NCBI GenBank assembly: GCA_900169235.1
Contig: FWCC01000216.1
Coordinates: 30,870 to 94,869, forward strand
DNA from: Zarea fungicola
Lineage: Eukaryota > Ascomycota > Sordariomycetes > Hypocreales > Cordycipitaceae
Direction: 5' to 3'
DNA length: 64,000 bases
Shown here: positions 9,541-21,140 of the stretch, piece after piece
Layout: the number at the start of each line of letters is the position of its first letter
How positions within the stretch are numbered: the stretch's first letter is position 1
Made by a program: the position numbers and the translations under genes
Notes under the pieces: generated by a model
The model's input: the letters and a program-made list of their open reading frames with translations, nothing else
Databases searched by the model: none
Told to the model about the DNA's origin: nothing

Positions 9541-11662
9541 TTATAAGCTTTTGACCTTTTCAAGGCTCTCGAGAACGCACCTCTCGTATTTGGGTTGATC
9601 GTTGCACGCAATCTTCTTCTGAAACTCGACCTCGTGCTGGCGATCAAGCTCATGCGCGACAGCGGTTGCTAGGGCGAAATTATCAAACTTCCGGGTTATA
9701 TTCGACAAAATAGTGTCTCCGACCGTAGACTCTTTTACCAATTCAAGTTTCCAGTCTCTGTCAGACAAAAGAGAGTCCTTCATCAGCGTTTCAAGTTGTA
9801 CAACAGCTCCCACCATATTTGCCCCTTGTTTCGCAGATAGTCGTGAGTTTTCGGGTACATTCCACAAGTCATAAACTTTTCCATGGCAACCTCTGGTGTC
9901 AATATCATCGTAGAAGCGAAGAAAATTGAAGCAGAGTAGACAACTCTTTCTGCTGCAGCCAATGTACTTTAGAGGAACCCAGTCATTGTCTGCATACTCT
10001 GCGATAGTCATCGCAACTTGTACCTCTGCATGAACTTGCCAATCCGCAGTTTTCAATCTTTCAAACCGCTGCTTAGTCTTCTGTTGGTCCTTCTTGCCAA
10101 AAGTCTGGGGAAATTCCAACCCCATAGAGGTGATTGCGGATTGAAAGGGCTGATGCGGCTCCCGGTGATTCAACTCCCATGACTTCGTCGCACTAACGAT
10201 ACAAATGCTGGAGAAACCGGTTAATAGCTCTGCAGCTGACAGAAGTGTATTGAAACAACGGCGCAGACGACCCAAAAAAGCGAGTTGCTGGCGAAGAGCG
10301 CCAGTGTTGACTGCCATTTCCCTCTCATACCACTGCCATTGCCTCTGGTCACGGCTGGTGACGGATATTTTATAAGCCAAGATTATTATGCCGCCGTATT
10401 CATGCGACTTTGGCACGGCCTTTTGGTAGATAATGAGATCATTGAGGCGTGTGATCATTGCATGTAGCGCAGTGGACGGCATGCTACCCGTGCCACTGCC
10501 AGTTGCTAGCGAAAGATTCTTTTCAACGCCCGCTATAAAATGAACCAACCTCTGGCGATAGAAACAAACCATTTCAGACCACAGGCCATTTTTAACTGTT
10601 TCCATAGAAGTGTCTAGCTTACCATTAGCCTTTTGTTCCTCGTGCATGCCAGGTCGCCTCAAAACTGACCTTGCGGGTCAAGTGTAGAGAGCTGCCTGAG
10701 GGTCTTTTCCAGGTACCGCAGCATTTTCACGCTTTTCTCGTCCATAAAGTTGTTCTTGGCCACCAAAATACGAACCTGGCCAACTTTCTCTACCATTCCA
10801 GCGGCACAAACATTGCAACCACCGGTTGAATGGGACATAAACTCTGCCAGACGATCAAGAAATGCATGCTTAAGCTGATTCAACTCGCAGCCTGCAGCAT
10901 CAAACGCACCTACCGTCACTCCATCATCGCTGGATGAATCCCAGCCGCTGACAATGCTGTCCCTGTACTGTGTCGGTGACTCAACCTGCCGTCCGAAACG
11001 AAGGTACTGGAACTTTGCTGCTGCATGAAATCGATTTCGGTCAAGGCCTGAGATGCCCCAGTGAAACCCTGTGTTGTCGGCTAGAACGTCTGGCATGGCA
11101 AATCGGGCACGTACAGTCTATGTTAAGGCAATAGCCGTAAGAATGTTGGTAGACATTAGGCTGCATTGCTTTCTGGGGTAACAGTTCGAAATACTTGTAG
11201 CTGGTCCATGACCCCGCACTCTCGCAGCCCTTTGGTGTAAAATGCACCAATCATGGACAGCCATAGGCCGCCTCCAGCTCGCACAGGTCTACTTCTCTGT
11301 GATGACATATGTGTGCAGTAGGCGGTGATTGTGTCTCGGTCGAGCCCCTGGCAGGAAGGCGCAGCGTTGCTGGCCGCTGATGCGGTAAGCCAGATGCCAT
11401 AGCTTTGGACCTTGGAGTCGTTTCTATGGAATGCAGACTCTGGATCGATCTGCAATAATTTCAGCCTTTATATGGAAGAAAATGAAGCAAGCGCCTTATC
11501 AATGGCTGGCTTCTTATGCGTGAGATACAAAAGTAAACATATAGTCATTCCTCCTTCGGGTTTGCGAATTCTCATGGAGACACTAGCCGTTAAGGCAACA
11601 GATCTCCGGTAGCCCAGGTGATGCAGTACTTCATTTGACTGGGGCGATTTTTTACAAGACAT
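9541..11662 (-). CDS. OTT_1508-like cytidine-deaminase-fold protein
   Basis: The proposed exons are 11630-11662 (uncertain), 11195-11449, 10670-11117 and 9541-10595. Introns are GTACTG..GCAG, GTATTT..CATAG and GTCAGT..ACAG. The deaminase motifs are clear: HAEVQVAMTIAEY supplies the zinc-binding His and catalytic Glu, and GCSRKSCLLCFNFL supplies the two zinc-binding cysteines. RGCHGKVYDLW follows, as in the fungal OTT_1508-like deaminases (PF14441). That family descends from bacterial polymorphic-toxin deaminases, but its fungal substrates are unknown to me. If translation stops at 9541 the protein has about 596 residues. Splicing at 9555 instead would bypass the stop and add the MYND region. 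The first exon is weakly supported; the frame is firm from 11449 onward. Confidence 0.75.
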
Positions 11663-11847
11663 TTTATAAATCCCCACTCAGTATAAAGCCGCTTCACCCC
11701 GGTGTAGCCTCCAGTGATTGCTTGCTTCTATCAGCTGTTCACATCCGTCTATGGCCCAGGCCCACTTGCGAAGAAATCCAGGCGTGGCCTCCCAGTTCTC
11801 CTTCTGACAAGGATCACCCCAAACAATGAAACCATGCAAGCCAGCAG

Positions 11848-12531
11848 TCATCTCGTCATCATACTCGGTTCAGTCATCGCAGCAGGTTCAGCTAGCGGCT
11901 GTACTGGGCCACGCCAGGGCACCATCAGTTGCCCATCGTCAACCACGCTACCAACCAGGTCTCGCAGAAATTCTCCATGGTCAAACTCCGTTTCCCAAAG
12001 TATTAAGTTATCACGAAGGCGCGGAAATGGTATCATGTCGATCCATGGGGAGTGAGGAATATCTGCTTGCAACCTCGTCGGGACAAGACTATCTGGGATA
12101 TGGCGTGTGAAAGGCAGCGTCGTCAAACGACCTTGGCAAATGTGTTTGGCCTGGCGGTGTTGCGGTATGCCATCACTGACCTGGACACCAGTAGCCGACA
12201 ACCGAAGGATGTCTTTGTTATATGAAAATGCCCGAAGCACGTTGTGGTGAATCAGGTGTAGCAAGCCATCCGAGCCCAACGATGCTACTGGCAGCTCTGT
12301 AAAGACACCTACGCCTGTGGCAGAGCTCCTCGCGCCCGGCTTCTTTATTGGCCCTACTACTGATTGACTGCCAACGGTTGTCATCACATTTTCCTTGGCT
12401 GGACTGGGCGGCGCGCATTCATTTATCCGCCACCGGCGCACGCGGAACAGCTGTCCCGGGTCTTCTGTTTCATTCTCCGCCTTTTTCACACGACGTCCTG
12501 CGACTGTTAGATTGGTTTCGCTGGAGAACAC
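11848..12531 (-). CDS. Degenerate bZIP-family protein with DUF3425-like C-terminus
   Basis: A 227-residue uninterrupted frame. The segment LLHLIHHNVLRAFSYNKDIL followed by PHSPWIDMIPFPRLRDNLI matches the signature of DUF3425, a domain usually C-terminal to a fungal bZIP. The place of the basic region holds RVRRWRINECA, which resembles but no longer fits the canonical NRxxQRAxR, and no leucine zipper follows. The C-terminus after the DUF3425 core also departs from the usual ending. The likely reading is a decayed or DNA-binding-deficient paralogue. It is divergent from the aldo/keto reductase. Confidence 0.55.
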   Translation of the reverse strand: MFSSETNLTVAGRRVKKAENETEDPGQLFRVRRWRINECAPPSPAKENVMTTVGSQSVVGPIKKPGARSSATGVGVFTELPVASLGSDGLLHLIHHNVLRAFSYNKDILRLSATGVQVSDGIPQHRQAKHICQGRLTTLPFTRHIPDSLVPTRLQADIPHSPWIDMIPFPRLRDNLILWETEFDHGEFLRDLVGSVVDDGQLMVPWRGPVQPLAEPAAMTEPSMMTR

Positions 12532-13234
12532 TATATGGTGAATAACTCACTATACGCACGCTGATTTAGCCGATTCTGCAGCCTTTTACGCATGCTCGCG
12601 GCCGGAGTCTTTTTCTGTAGAGATTCGGTATGGCTCATTACATTATTTACATCCATGGCTGACATGAAATTGCTAGAAAGGGAAGTAAGCTGGTGCAGCT
12701 GCAGTAAATAGGTGGCATCAAATGGATCTTTTCTCTCTTGGGCCAGCTACGGTGCTGCATTGCGGCTATCCGATTATAAATGCGTGTACTCACTTCTACG
12801 TTCCTGTCCAATAACGGAAATAATGTAAGCCAGGTGACCCGCAACGCTTAAACACTTTCACCATCTCCGACGGCCTCAAGCACAAACTCCGACGCTACAC
12901 ACTAGAAACCATGGCAGCTGCGGACAAATTTCATAGCCAGAAGATTTGGCCGGCTTACAAAATTTGCCTTTTCTGGCGAAGCTATGCGCAAACTATACAT
13001 TGAGCTATGTCACCTGTGGATACTTTGCATACGATTGGAGCAGTCCAATGGCAAGGGACGGCCGCCCGATGCAGCAATCGCCACTCAATCTGCCGTGGTG
13101 GAGTTTTATATATTCACGTAGCATTCTTGATTGTCTAGAAATTTATAGATCAGTTGACCGAGCGCTCCTCATTGACAAGTTGAAAACCGCCATATCCAGC
13201 TCTGCACGCAATCGAACCAGCTTCCGCGTTCATA
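12532..13234. other. Intergenic region upstream of aldo/keto reductase
   Basis: About 700 bp between two divergent genes, so it should hold both promoters. An open frame from 12946 has no recognisable domain. A TTTATATAT sequence at about 13105-13113 could serve as a TATA element for the reductase. Nothing else seen. Confidence 0.3.
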
Positions 13235-14303
13235 ATGTCTCCTCTGAACATCCCAACTCGCCCTCTGGGTAAGAACGGACCCCTTGTACCGCGCTTGGGA
13301 CTCGGACTCATGGGTGCGAGTATGCTCTATGGTGCTCCTCCTTCCGACGAAGTTCGCCTAGAACTGCTGGACAAAGCCTACGAAATGGGAGTGCGATTCT
13401 GGGATTCAGGTACGTGTATTGCAATATGTTAATGTTCTCCCCATGTTCTGACTATTTTTATCAGCCGATATATATGGTGATTCTGAGGATCTTATCGGGA
13501 AGTGGTTTGCTGCCAATCCAGAGAAGCGAAAGAACATTTTCCTCGCGACCAAGTTTGGTTTCAGGGGAGCAGGTATTGACACTTCACCGGAATATGCGCG
13601 TGAAGCCGTCGCCAATTCACTCAAGCGCCTAGGTGTGGAGTACATCGACCTGTACTATGTCCATCGCCTCGACCAGGTAACGCCGATTGAGAAGACCATG
13701 GAGGCTCCGCTTCAGCTGAAGGCGGAAGGGAAAATCAGGTTCATGGGCTTGAGCGAATGCAGTGCGCCGGCGCTGAGACGTGCGCATAACGTACACCCAA
13801 TCTCTTGCGTGCAGATGGCATACAGCCCTTTTGTCCTGGACATTGAGCAGTCAAAGTACAACCTGCTGGCGACGGCACGAGAACTGGGCGTAGCCATTGT
13901 TCCGTACAACCCGCTCGCCCATGGCCTTCTCACTGGGACTTTACGCAAGAAGGAAGACTACACCCAGCCTGGCGACGAACGGGCAATAATTCCCTGGTTT
14001 AGCGACGAAAATTTCCCTCGCAACTTGGCAGTGGTTGACAAGATCGAAGCCATTGCGGGGAAGAAGGGTACTACCGTCGCTAAGCTGATACTGGCGTGGA
14101 TTTTGTTTCAGGGAGACGACTTCTTCCCAATTCCTGGAACCACAAAAGTTAATCGACTAGCAGATAACCTTGAGAGCCTCAGTGTTACTATAAACAGAGA
14201 TGAAGATGCAGAAATTCGCCGAATTGCAGGTGGTATCTCTGGAGAGAGGCTACCCCCGCCATTGTTAGCTGCTACTTTTGCTGACAGTCCACCCCTACCC
14301 TAA
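13235..14303 (+). CDS. Aldo/keto reductase
   Basis: Two exons, 13235-13409 and 13465-14303 (intron GTACGT..TCAG), encode 337 residues, the usual family length. The catalytic tetrad is recognisable: Asp and Tyr in FWDSADIYGDSE, Lys in LATKFGF and His in YYVHRLD. NADP-binding positions lie in the C-terminal FFPIPGTTKVNRLADNL. It should reduce aldehydes or ketones in the cytosol with NADPH. It resembles the pyridoxal reductase/YakC-like subgroup (AKR13 type), but the substrate is unknown. The ATG at 13235 gives the standard beta-hairpin start RPLGKNGPLVPRLGLG. Confidence 0.9.
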
Positions 14304-14344
14304 GGCTTGTCGACATGACGTTAATATTAGAAGAACCATGTTGT

Positions 14345-14640
14345 TTTTTCCTTGTTTCTGTCTATATATCTCTAAAGTGTGTGTCTCTTAACAGGCAAGG
14401 TTCTCATCTAGTCTCCCAAGACTTTACCTACTTAAAATGTATTTAGAAGGACGTTGCCTTGGCTTTGCTCACTTGGCCACACACATCCCATATCATTCAA
14501 ATGAATCCGAGAGCCTCGCTGTTTATTGAACCGAGACATAAAACCCCTCTCCGACTGTGTAGGGATTAAATTTAACAGGGACATGCGCGGTGCTCTTCAT
14601 TTCTCTACCCTGGGTATGCCCTCAGCGCCCTGATGCTGGC
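14345..14640 (+). repeat. Diverged direct repeat, copy B (with 7970-8190)
   Basis: Partner of copy A, in the same orientation, with the shared blocks given there. It starts soon after the aldo/keto reductase stop codon. Copy B is longer by an internal insertion around 14440-14495. Confidence 0.5.
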
Positions 14641-15186
14641 GGGAATGCTGCGCCAAGCTCCCCGTCACCAGGTCTTGTTCTTTCTGGGGTTAGGTGCCGT
14701 CATGCTCCTGCAAAAACCCTTACCGTGCAGCGCTGCCATAAGTCTGGTCAATGCAGATGGGGCGTGGCCCGGAAAACGTCGACCAGGCCATCGCCATGCA
14801 GCTCTGCATAAGTCATGTTGGGTTGTGGGCCGTTCCTTGACCTATGCGCGCCGAGATGTGCCAGGTCTTAGGCACCGTCAACACGCGCCGGGCTCAGACA
14901 AGTGGCCATGTGCGGCTGAGCCAGCCTCACTGCCCCTGCATGCCCAGCTCGCCTGGTATGTGAATTCCAGACTCGGTACATTTCCACATGCTTTACTCAG
15001 CCTGGACACGACAAAGACACTTGTGCGCTGCTCAAAGCAAAGCGCCAAAACGAAAGAGGGACATATCAGCGCCTTCTCTTCTCGGCTTTCAGGATTCGCC
15101 GGCTGCTGTGGTTGCCACATAACTGGTCGAGTATTGCTTGTCTCTCAGCACTGGTAGCTTCGGGCACCTAGCTCCTGCCCGCCGTT
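14641..15186. other. GC-richer spacer before the ankyrin gene
   Basis: Overlapping open frames on both strands (such as 14633-15157) have no recognisable domain and odd composition. It may be the remains of a gene that accompanied repeat copy B, but no similarity to the MYND gene could be seen. Confidence 0.3.
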
Positions 15187-18100
15187 ATGGAGGTGAACGG
15201 TGGGATTTTTGAAGCCGCGCGGTATGGAAGCCTATCCTATATGATAGAATTGCTGCGTGATGGTGCTGACGCGAATGCCAAAAATGATCTTGGCGAATCC
15301 GTCATATCCATAGCAGCAGCCGCCGGCCATGTTGACTTGGTGTGGACGCTGCTTACGGGTAGTGAAGGCCCAATAATGCGGAACTGGGACACTGAAACGC
15401 CTTTGGAACTGATGGCTGATCCGGACCCTATGGATAAAGACGAGCGCACGCCATTATCACACGCAGCGGAGAATAATTGGGAAGAAATAGTAAGTCTTCT
15501 GCAAAAAAGCGGCCAGGTTAACCCAAACTCAAGCGATAAGAACGGTTGGACACCGCTCGCTTGGGCTGTAACGAGTGACAGTGATTGGGCGGCGACACAA
15601 CTTCTTGAAGACAATCGGGTAAATCCTAACCCGAAGGACAAGGACAGCCGGACGCCATTATCGCATGCTGCAGAGAAAAATATGTCACATGTGGTAAGAT
15701 TACTACTTGCAAAGAGCCAAGTCAATCCAGACTCCAAGGACAACGATGACCGGACGCCATTATCATATGCTGCAGAGAATGGTTCAATCGAGACAGTAGA
15801 ACTACTGCTTGCGGAGAGCCAGGTCAATATAAACTCGCAGGATAAAGTTGGCCGAACACCATTTTCCTATGCCATGACGAAGCAATCAAAGGACGTGGCA
15901 GAGTTACTGCTTGAAGACCCACGGCTCAAGCCAGACCTTGCCGATGACAATAAGAAGACACCTCTACTCTGGGCAATAGGGTGGGAAAACAACAATATCA
16001 TAACCTCATTGGTTCGTGATGCCCGGGTCAACCCAAACTCCAAGGACAGTGCTGGTCGGACGCCACTATCGTACGCTGCCGAGATTGGTTGGGTTAAGGG
16101 AGTAGCATCACTGCTCAAGAGTGATATGGTTTGGGTAGACTCCAAAGACAGCACCGGCCGGACGCCACTATCATATGCTGCAGGGAAAGGCCATACTCGA
16201 ACAGCTGGGGCACTATGCTGGGACGTGCGGGTGAGCGTGGACTCGCCTGATAAGTCTGGTTTGACGCCTTTGTCATGGGCTTCGAGAAACGGGTGCGCAA
16301 AGACGGTAGCGATGCTGCTGAGTGACTATCACGCAGACCCAGCTCGTAGGGATGGGCAAGGATGGACGCCGCTGTGGTGGGCTGCAAAGAACTTGCACTA
16401 TGAAGTAGTAGACCTCCTTGTCGAGAAAGACGATACTGCGCTTTTTACCTTGATCAGGGAAGAAAACCATGCACTAGTATGGCGGCTTCTCCGTGCTGGA
16501 TACAATGTAAATCTTGAGGATGATGATGGCAAGACTCCGCTCCAGTGGGCTGTGCAGCAGAAGGACCGTGATATGATCGAAATACTGCTTGAGGTGAACG
16601 CAACGAGTAAAGGCATCATGGCAGAGGAATGGCGTCGTGTATATGGTACAGTGGTGGCGGATATTGTGCAATTAACAACGGAAGGTGACGAAAAAGAAAG
16701 CGTGAATCTGCTGACGGCAGACCAATTGTCAGACGCCGCCTGTAAAACCGGAACTGATACACGTTTTTTGTACGCTGCCTTGACCCTATCCTCAAGAGTG
16801 TGCTAACACGTCAAAGTGCATTTAAGGACGAAACGCGCTGGTCGTTGATTCCAACCCAGAAGCCAGTTAGTGACTCGACAACACGGTCGTTGCAACTGTC
16901 TGCTCAAAGAGTAGGTGATGGGCACGACGTTGAATTTTCTGGGTCCTTCCAATTCCATGTCGGCCAACATGATGCATATCAGAAATACTTTGGAGTCCGT
17001 GACACTAGCAGATGCAGAATAGCCTGGAAACGAAGAGCGCAGAAATCTAGTGATGATGACTTTTTGAAGCAAGTGGTTTACTTCAGCACACTGCCGCAAT
17101 GCTGGATCCCCAAAGACGAATTTGACTTTTTAGAGCTATTCCTGCACCATGTTGAAGAAAAATGGTTGAACTTGTGCCGTGAGGCTAAAGATCACCTGGC
17201 TGCGCTTGTGAGTACCTCTACCTCGTATTGAATAAACAAGCTGACGAAACCTCAGCGTCTTGAGCAGTTACGCCGACAGGGGAAAAGTCCCGAGATGATG
17301 CATATCCTTGCCAAGGACGCAGAGATGTTTGCACATCTCCGTGTCGCATTGCAGGACCAAGTCAGCCATGCGAGAGAGACTATCGCCAAATACACTCGGC
17401 TTTGCCATGCAAAGCATTGTGCAAGTTTAGAGAGTTTACTGTCAACAGACTTGGAAGGCAAGGTTGGCGAACAAATTGGACAGTTGGATCAAGGAGTGCG
17501 CGACCTGCTACAGATTGTGGGGTTTACGCTTAATTCCTACAACGCTTTGCGGTTAAACTAATGCATTACAGGAATTTGCTTGGGCATCTGTCACCGAAGC
17601 GAGAATCTCTACGAGGTTGGCACAGAACGTCATGCTTCTCACCTATGTGAGCATTTTTTACATACCGTTGGCATTTTGCGCCGTAAGTACATCAACCATT
17701 TCGAATAGGTTGACTTTAAACACTGGCCATTCTACAGATATGCTAAAATGTTTAGGCTCTTTGGGCTATTCCAGGAATTACGAATAGCAGCATAAGAACC
17801 CCATTCATCGTCACTTCTGTGGTCATTGGTATAATAACCTTTGGCGTCGCCTTCAATCTCGACAATATCGTGGCTGTGGCGGCTTCTATTTACCAGAAAT
17901 GGAGACATAAAGTTATAACGAGCATGCAAAGGGATTCTGAATGGAAAGAGAAGGGGGACGAGCTACAGCCGTTCAACGTGTTACCAAAGACAGCTTCGGA
18001 ATGGTGGATCTGGGTCTATATGGCTTCCAAGTTGACAAGGACGTTCACTAGATGGCTGCCAGAGAAGGATTCGGCAAAAAGTAGCGATTCAAGTTGCTAA
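15187..18100 (+). CDS. Ankyrin-repeat protein with two C-terminal membrane helices
   Basis: Five exons: 15187-16769, 16817-17207, 17256-17516, 17572-17682 and 17756-18100. They total 2691 nt and 896 residues. Roughly the first 480 residues form about 12-14 ankyrin repeats with the recurrent DxxGRTPLSYAAExG signature and spacer VNPNSKD. A middle helical region contains FDFLELFLHHVEEKWLNLC and a coiled-coil-like segment. The end has two hydrophobic helices, around VMLLTYVSIFYIPLAFCAAL and FIVTSVVIGIITFGVAF, separated by a short loop, followed by a charged tail. This arrangement resembles fungal proteins in which ankyrin repeats precede a CorA-like two-helix membrane segment, but no GMN transport motif is present. 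Several nearly identical repeats suggest recent unit duplication. Function unknown. Confidence 0.85.
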
Positions 18101-18434
18101 CCCAAGCCTTGCACCTAACAAGCAGCTCAGTGGCTGGGTCTTGGATTATCTTCGGGGTTGGGTTTAGGTCGGATTGACTACTAAAGCAGCATTGGCAACT
18201 GTACTTTAACTACCTTGTCTATTTTCTTGTTTTCAGTTGCTTTTTACATAAATTTCATGGCCCATATCTTGTATATTTTGCCAGTAAAGAGCAGTCAGTC
18301 AGTCCGAGGGTTCTGTGCTTGACCGCCATTGTCAGCATGGGATAAAACTGCGACTCCACTTCAACCAGCACACGTTGTCCTTCTTGCGGGCATTATGCCA
18401 CTGATGGAAAGAGCATATATCCTTGAAAGTTGTC
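18101..18434. other. Intergenic region
   Basis: About 330 bp between the ankyrin and HET genes. No coding or structural signal seen. Confidence 0.3.
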
Positions 18435-20438
18435 ATGGCTGAGTTGTGCCTCTGCCTGCTGTGTGACGAGTTCACAAAAGATCTCATCGCCGCTAATTTC
18501 AACAAATTTGACATACCGACAGGGCCGCGTTGGGCTGATGAGCTACGTCAGCCTCTCGACTGGCGAGTTGCAACCTGGGGGCGAGGTTTTGTGCACCATG
18601 AGAGCTTTGCGGCCCTGAAAGTGTCGTCGGCATCCTGCAATCTCTGCAGCTTAATTTACCAAGACATTTCCAGCGCATCTAGCGCGCAAGCGTCGACTGG
18701 CCGTCTTGAGCTGTTTCCCGCCCCGTATGCCACGGTTGTCAACACACCGGATGGAACCTTTGCGGCAGTGTTTTCCGGGGATGAGAGCTATAAGCAGTTT
18801 TGGCTCTCGTATCCCTTTGCGTATCAATTATGTCGTCAGAGGGAGTGGCAAGATGTGGACGATTTTCATCCCGTTGCCAATATTCCGAGGGCCGTACCCG
18901 AACACTGGCGCGATGCAAGGGTTTGGGAGACTGCAAAGACCTGGATGAAGATATGCGCTGAAAACCATGCAAATTGCTCCAACGTTGCATCTGCGTCCTC
19001 TGCATCGCGAACCATGCCCACCAGGATCATCGACGTTGGAAGCGGTTCCGACGATGAAATCAAACTTGTCATTTCCAAAGACATTGCAACAGTGCTACCA
19101 TATGCAGCGCTCAGTCACAGCTGGGGTGGTGAAATCCCGGAAAAGCTGACCACGTCTACGCTCGGCGCCATGGTGGCAGGGATACCGGTATCCAGACTCC
19201 CGCAAAACTTTCAAGACGCCATTTCAATCACGCGGTTGCTCAATCTCCGGTACCTCTGGATCGATGCGCTTTGCATTATACAGGATTCCACTTCTGACTG
19301 GGCGCACGAAGCTTCCATTATGGGTTCTGTGTACGCCGACTCTGCCGTCTGCATCTGCGCAAGCGTGTCCGCGTCCAGTACTGTAGGCATGTTGTCGACA
19401 AACCGATCTCCCCTTGTCAAGCTCGACCAAGACCTCGCTATACAGGCTAGTTCCAGTCGCTTTATGCAGTTTACGGAAGAGGCCCCCATCTCCCAGCGCG
19501 GATGGTGTCTGCAGGAGCGCCTGCTGGCTCCGCGGGTGCTTCACGTCGGCGTGCGGCAGCTCTACTGGGAATGCAGGACAGGTGCAGCCCACGAAGATGG
19601 GGCGTGGACTCCAGAAGAGAGCGAAAGCGGGTGGTACAAGCACCAGATTCGCTTCCTCAAATTACGAAAGGCATTTCTCAACCCTCCTCCCCCTGATGGC
19701 GGCGGGCAAGTGGACCGTGCGTACTGGGATCGGTGGTACGAGCTCTTGACCAACTACTCGTCGCGCAAGCTGTCATTTGGTAGTGACATACTGCCAGCGA
19801 TTTCCGGCATGGCTCAGCGGTTCCAAGATTCCGTTGGTCCTTCGTCGGCGCAGTACGCGGCCGGACTGTGGACACAGGACATGAGACACGGGATCCTCTG
19901 GGGCGCTCAGAAGATGCATCAGGCGTTGCGAAAGGTTGCTGGGTTCAATGAATGCCGTGAACTGTCACGGCCGCCGCAGCAGATGGCTCCAAGCTGGAGC
20001 TGGGCCTCTGTAATTGGCCCGGTCGAGTTTACGTTTTCAGTAAACGGGACGTACTCGTGTGAGATCATGAAGTTGGACCTTTCGGGCTCATTGATGGATA
20101 CAATCACGGCCGGACAAGCACAGGAGGGCAAGCTTTCGGTGCGCGGGCCGGTGGTGGAAATGCAGTACGACACTCCGCGGTCGTCGTCGCAGAACGTGGG
20201 ATCGCTTCGGGTGCCGCAGGAAGAAAAGGTGTGCTTTTACGGGTGCATCATGGATTTTGAGCGCAGACGGGAGTGCATATACCATGTGTTGCTGGTGAGC
20301 TGGTCTGAGCAGTCAGTCGCGGGTTTGGTACTGGAGCTTGTGTCTGGAAATACATTTCGAAGGGTTGGAGTGTTTCAAGATCAGAATTTTCGGGCAGAGT
20401 TGCCGGAGTTGGTGACAAAGGAGATAGTAATCATATAG
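18435..20438 (+). CDS. HET-domain protein (heterokaryon incompatibility family)
   Basis: A single-exon 667-residue protein. The HET domain is marked by YAALSHSWGGEIPEKLTTST, LPQNFQDAISITRLLNLRYL and WIDALCIIQDSTSDWAHEAS, followed by MGSVYADSAVCICA and QRGWCLQERLLAPRVLH. An N-terminal zinc-ribbon-like pair (CLCLLC, CNLCSLIY) precedes the domain. A C-terminal beta-rich region starts around APSWSWASVIGPVEF. HET domains are TIR-related and trigger cell death after non-self recognition in several ascomycetes. The ATG at 18435 is the first Met in frame; no upstream exon is needed. No partner gene such as an NLR lies directly beside it, so its trigger is unknown. Confidence 0.92.
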   Translation: MAELCLCLLCDEFTKDLIAANFNKFDIPTGPRWADELRQPLDWRVATWGRGFVHHESFAALKVSSASCNLCSLIYQDISSASSAQASTGRLELFPAPYATVVNTPDGTFAAVFSGDESYKQFWLSYPFAYQLCRQREWQDVDDFHPVANIPRAVPEHWRDARVWETAKTWMKICAENHANCSNVASASSASRTMPTRIIDVGSGSDDEIKLVISKDIATVLPYAALSHSWGGEIPEKLTTSTLGAMVAGIPVSRLPQNFQDAISITRLLNLRYLWIDALCIIQDSTSDWAHEASIMGSVYADSAVCICASVSASSTVGMLSTNRSPLVKLDQDLAIQASSSRFMQFTEEAPISQRGWCLQERLLAPRVLHVGVRQLYWECRTGAAHEDGAWTPEESESGWYKHQIRFLKLRKAFLNPPPPDGGGQVDRAYWDRWYELLTNYSSRKLSFGSDILPAISGMAQRFQDSVGPSSAQYAAGLWTQDMRHGILWGAQKMHQALRKVAGFNECRELSRPPQQMAPSWSWASVIGPVEFTFSVNGTYSCEIMKLDLSGSLMDTITAGQAQEGKLSVRGPVVEMQYDTPRSSSQNVGSLRVPQEEKVCFYGCIMDFERRRECIYHVLLVSWSEQSVAGLVLELVSGNTFRRVGVFQDQNFRAELPELVTKEIVII

Positions 20439-21140
20439 CAAGACATGCTCGACCATACAGTTCCCATGATTATATTGGGCACCTGGCGTTGGGCAAAGAT
20501 GGTTGCAAGGACGGCATGCCGCTTGGGGTCTGGAGCTGCCGAGTCGTCAAGGTGTAGAGCATGCCGGGACGAGCTGAGGTGTGGATGAGTGCTGAATTTC
20601 AACGGCGCGCTGTATCTAGCTGCACCATATTTAGCAGATTTGCGATTTAATAGATACACCAGATATACCTCGATGCAGTTGGTTGTGTTGATTTGTCTCG
20701 CATGGACCCTGTCGGGCGCTGTCGGCTGCCGGATGGATCTACGGCAATCGAGCCTAAAGACAGGGCATTTCAGGGACCTGGTTCAGATGGAAGTACCGCC
20801 GGGGTATTTTAGGTAGACGTTTGGCGGCATTGGTACCTGGTTACTACCCACACAAAATCAACACGCATTAAAGTTGAATGGTTTTATTCTCCATCGTCAA
20901 CTGACCGGGGTATGGAATTATTTCTCACATTTTGTCCGCTTTGTTTTCTTTACATGAGATGATGGGGAATGCCGAAGCAGATTGACTACGCCTTTGCGCA
21001 CTAGAAAAAAGATCTGGCGCCTTGTACTTGACATATTGTGGGTTGTATGGAGCACAGAGCACAAGGCTAAACCTTGTTATTTATACATGAGATGTGCCAG
21101 CCAGTGCAGCTCTCATCAAGTGTCGGCAGTGTTTAATTCC
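20439..21140. other. Intergenic region, possible tiny secreted peptide
   Basis: No established gene. A 47-codon frame at 20673-20816 begins MQLVVLICLAWTLSGAVG, which looks like a secretion signal, but the remainder has no cysteine pattern or known domain. It may well be chance. Confidence 0.2.

Noticed and set aside
14633..15157. 174-codon open frame on plus
   Set aside because: No domain, overlapping frames on both strands, and composition suggests chance opening in GC-richer DNA.
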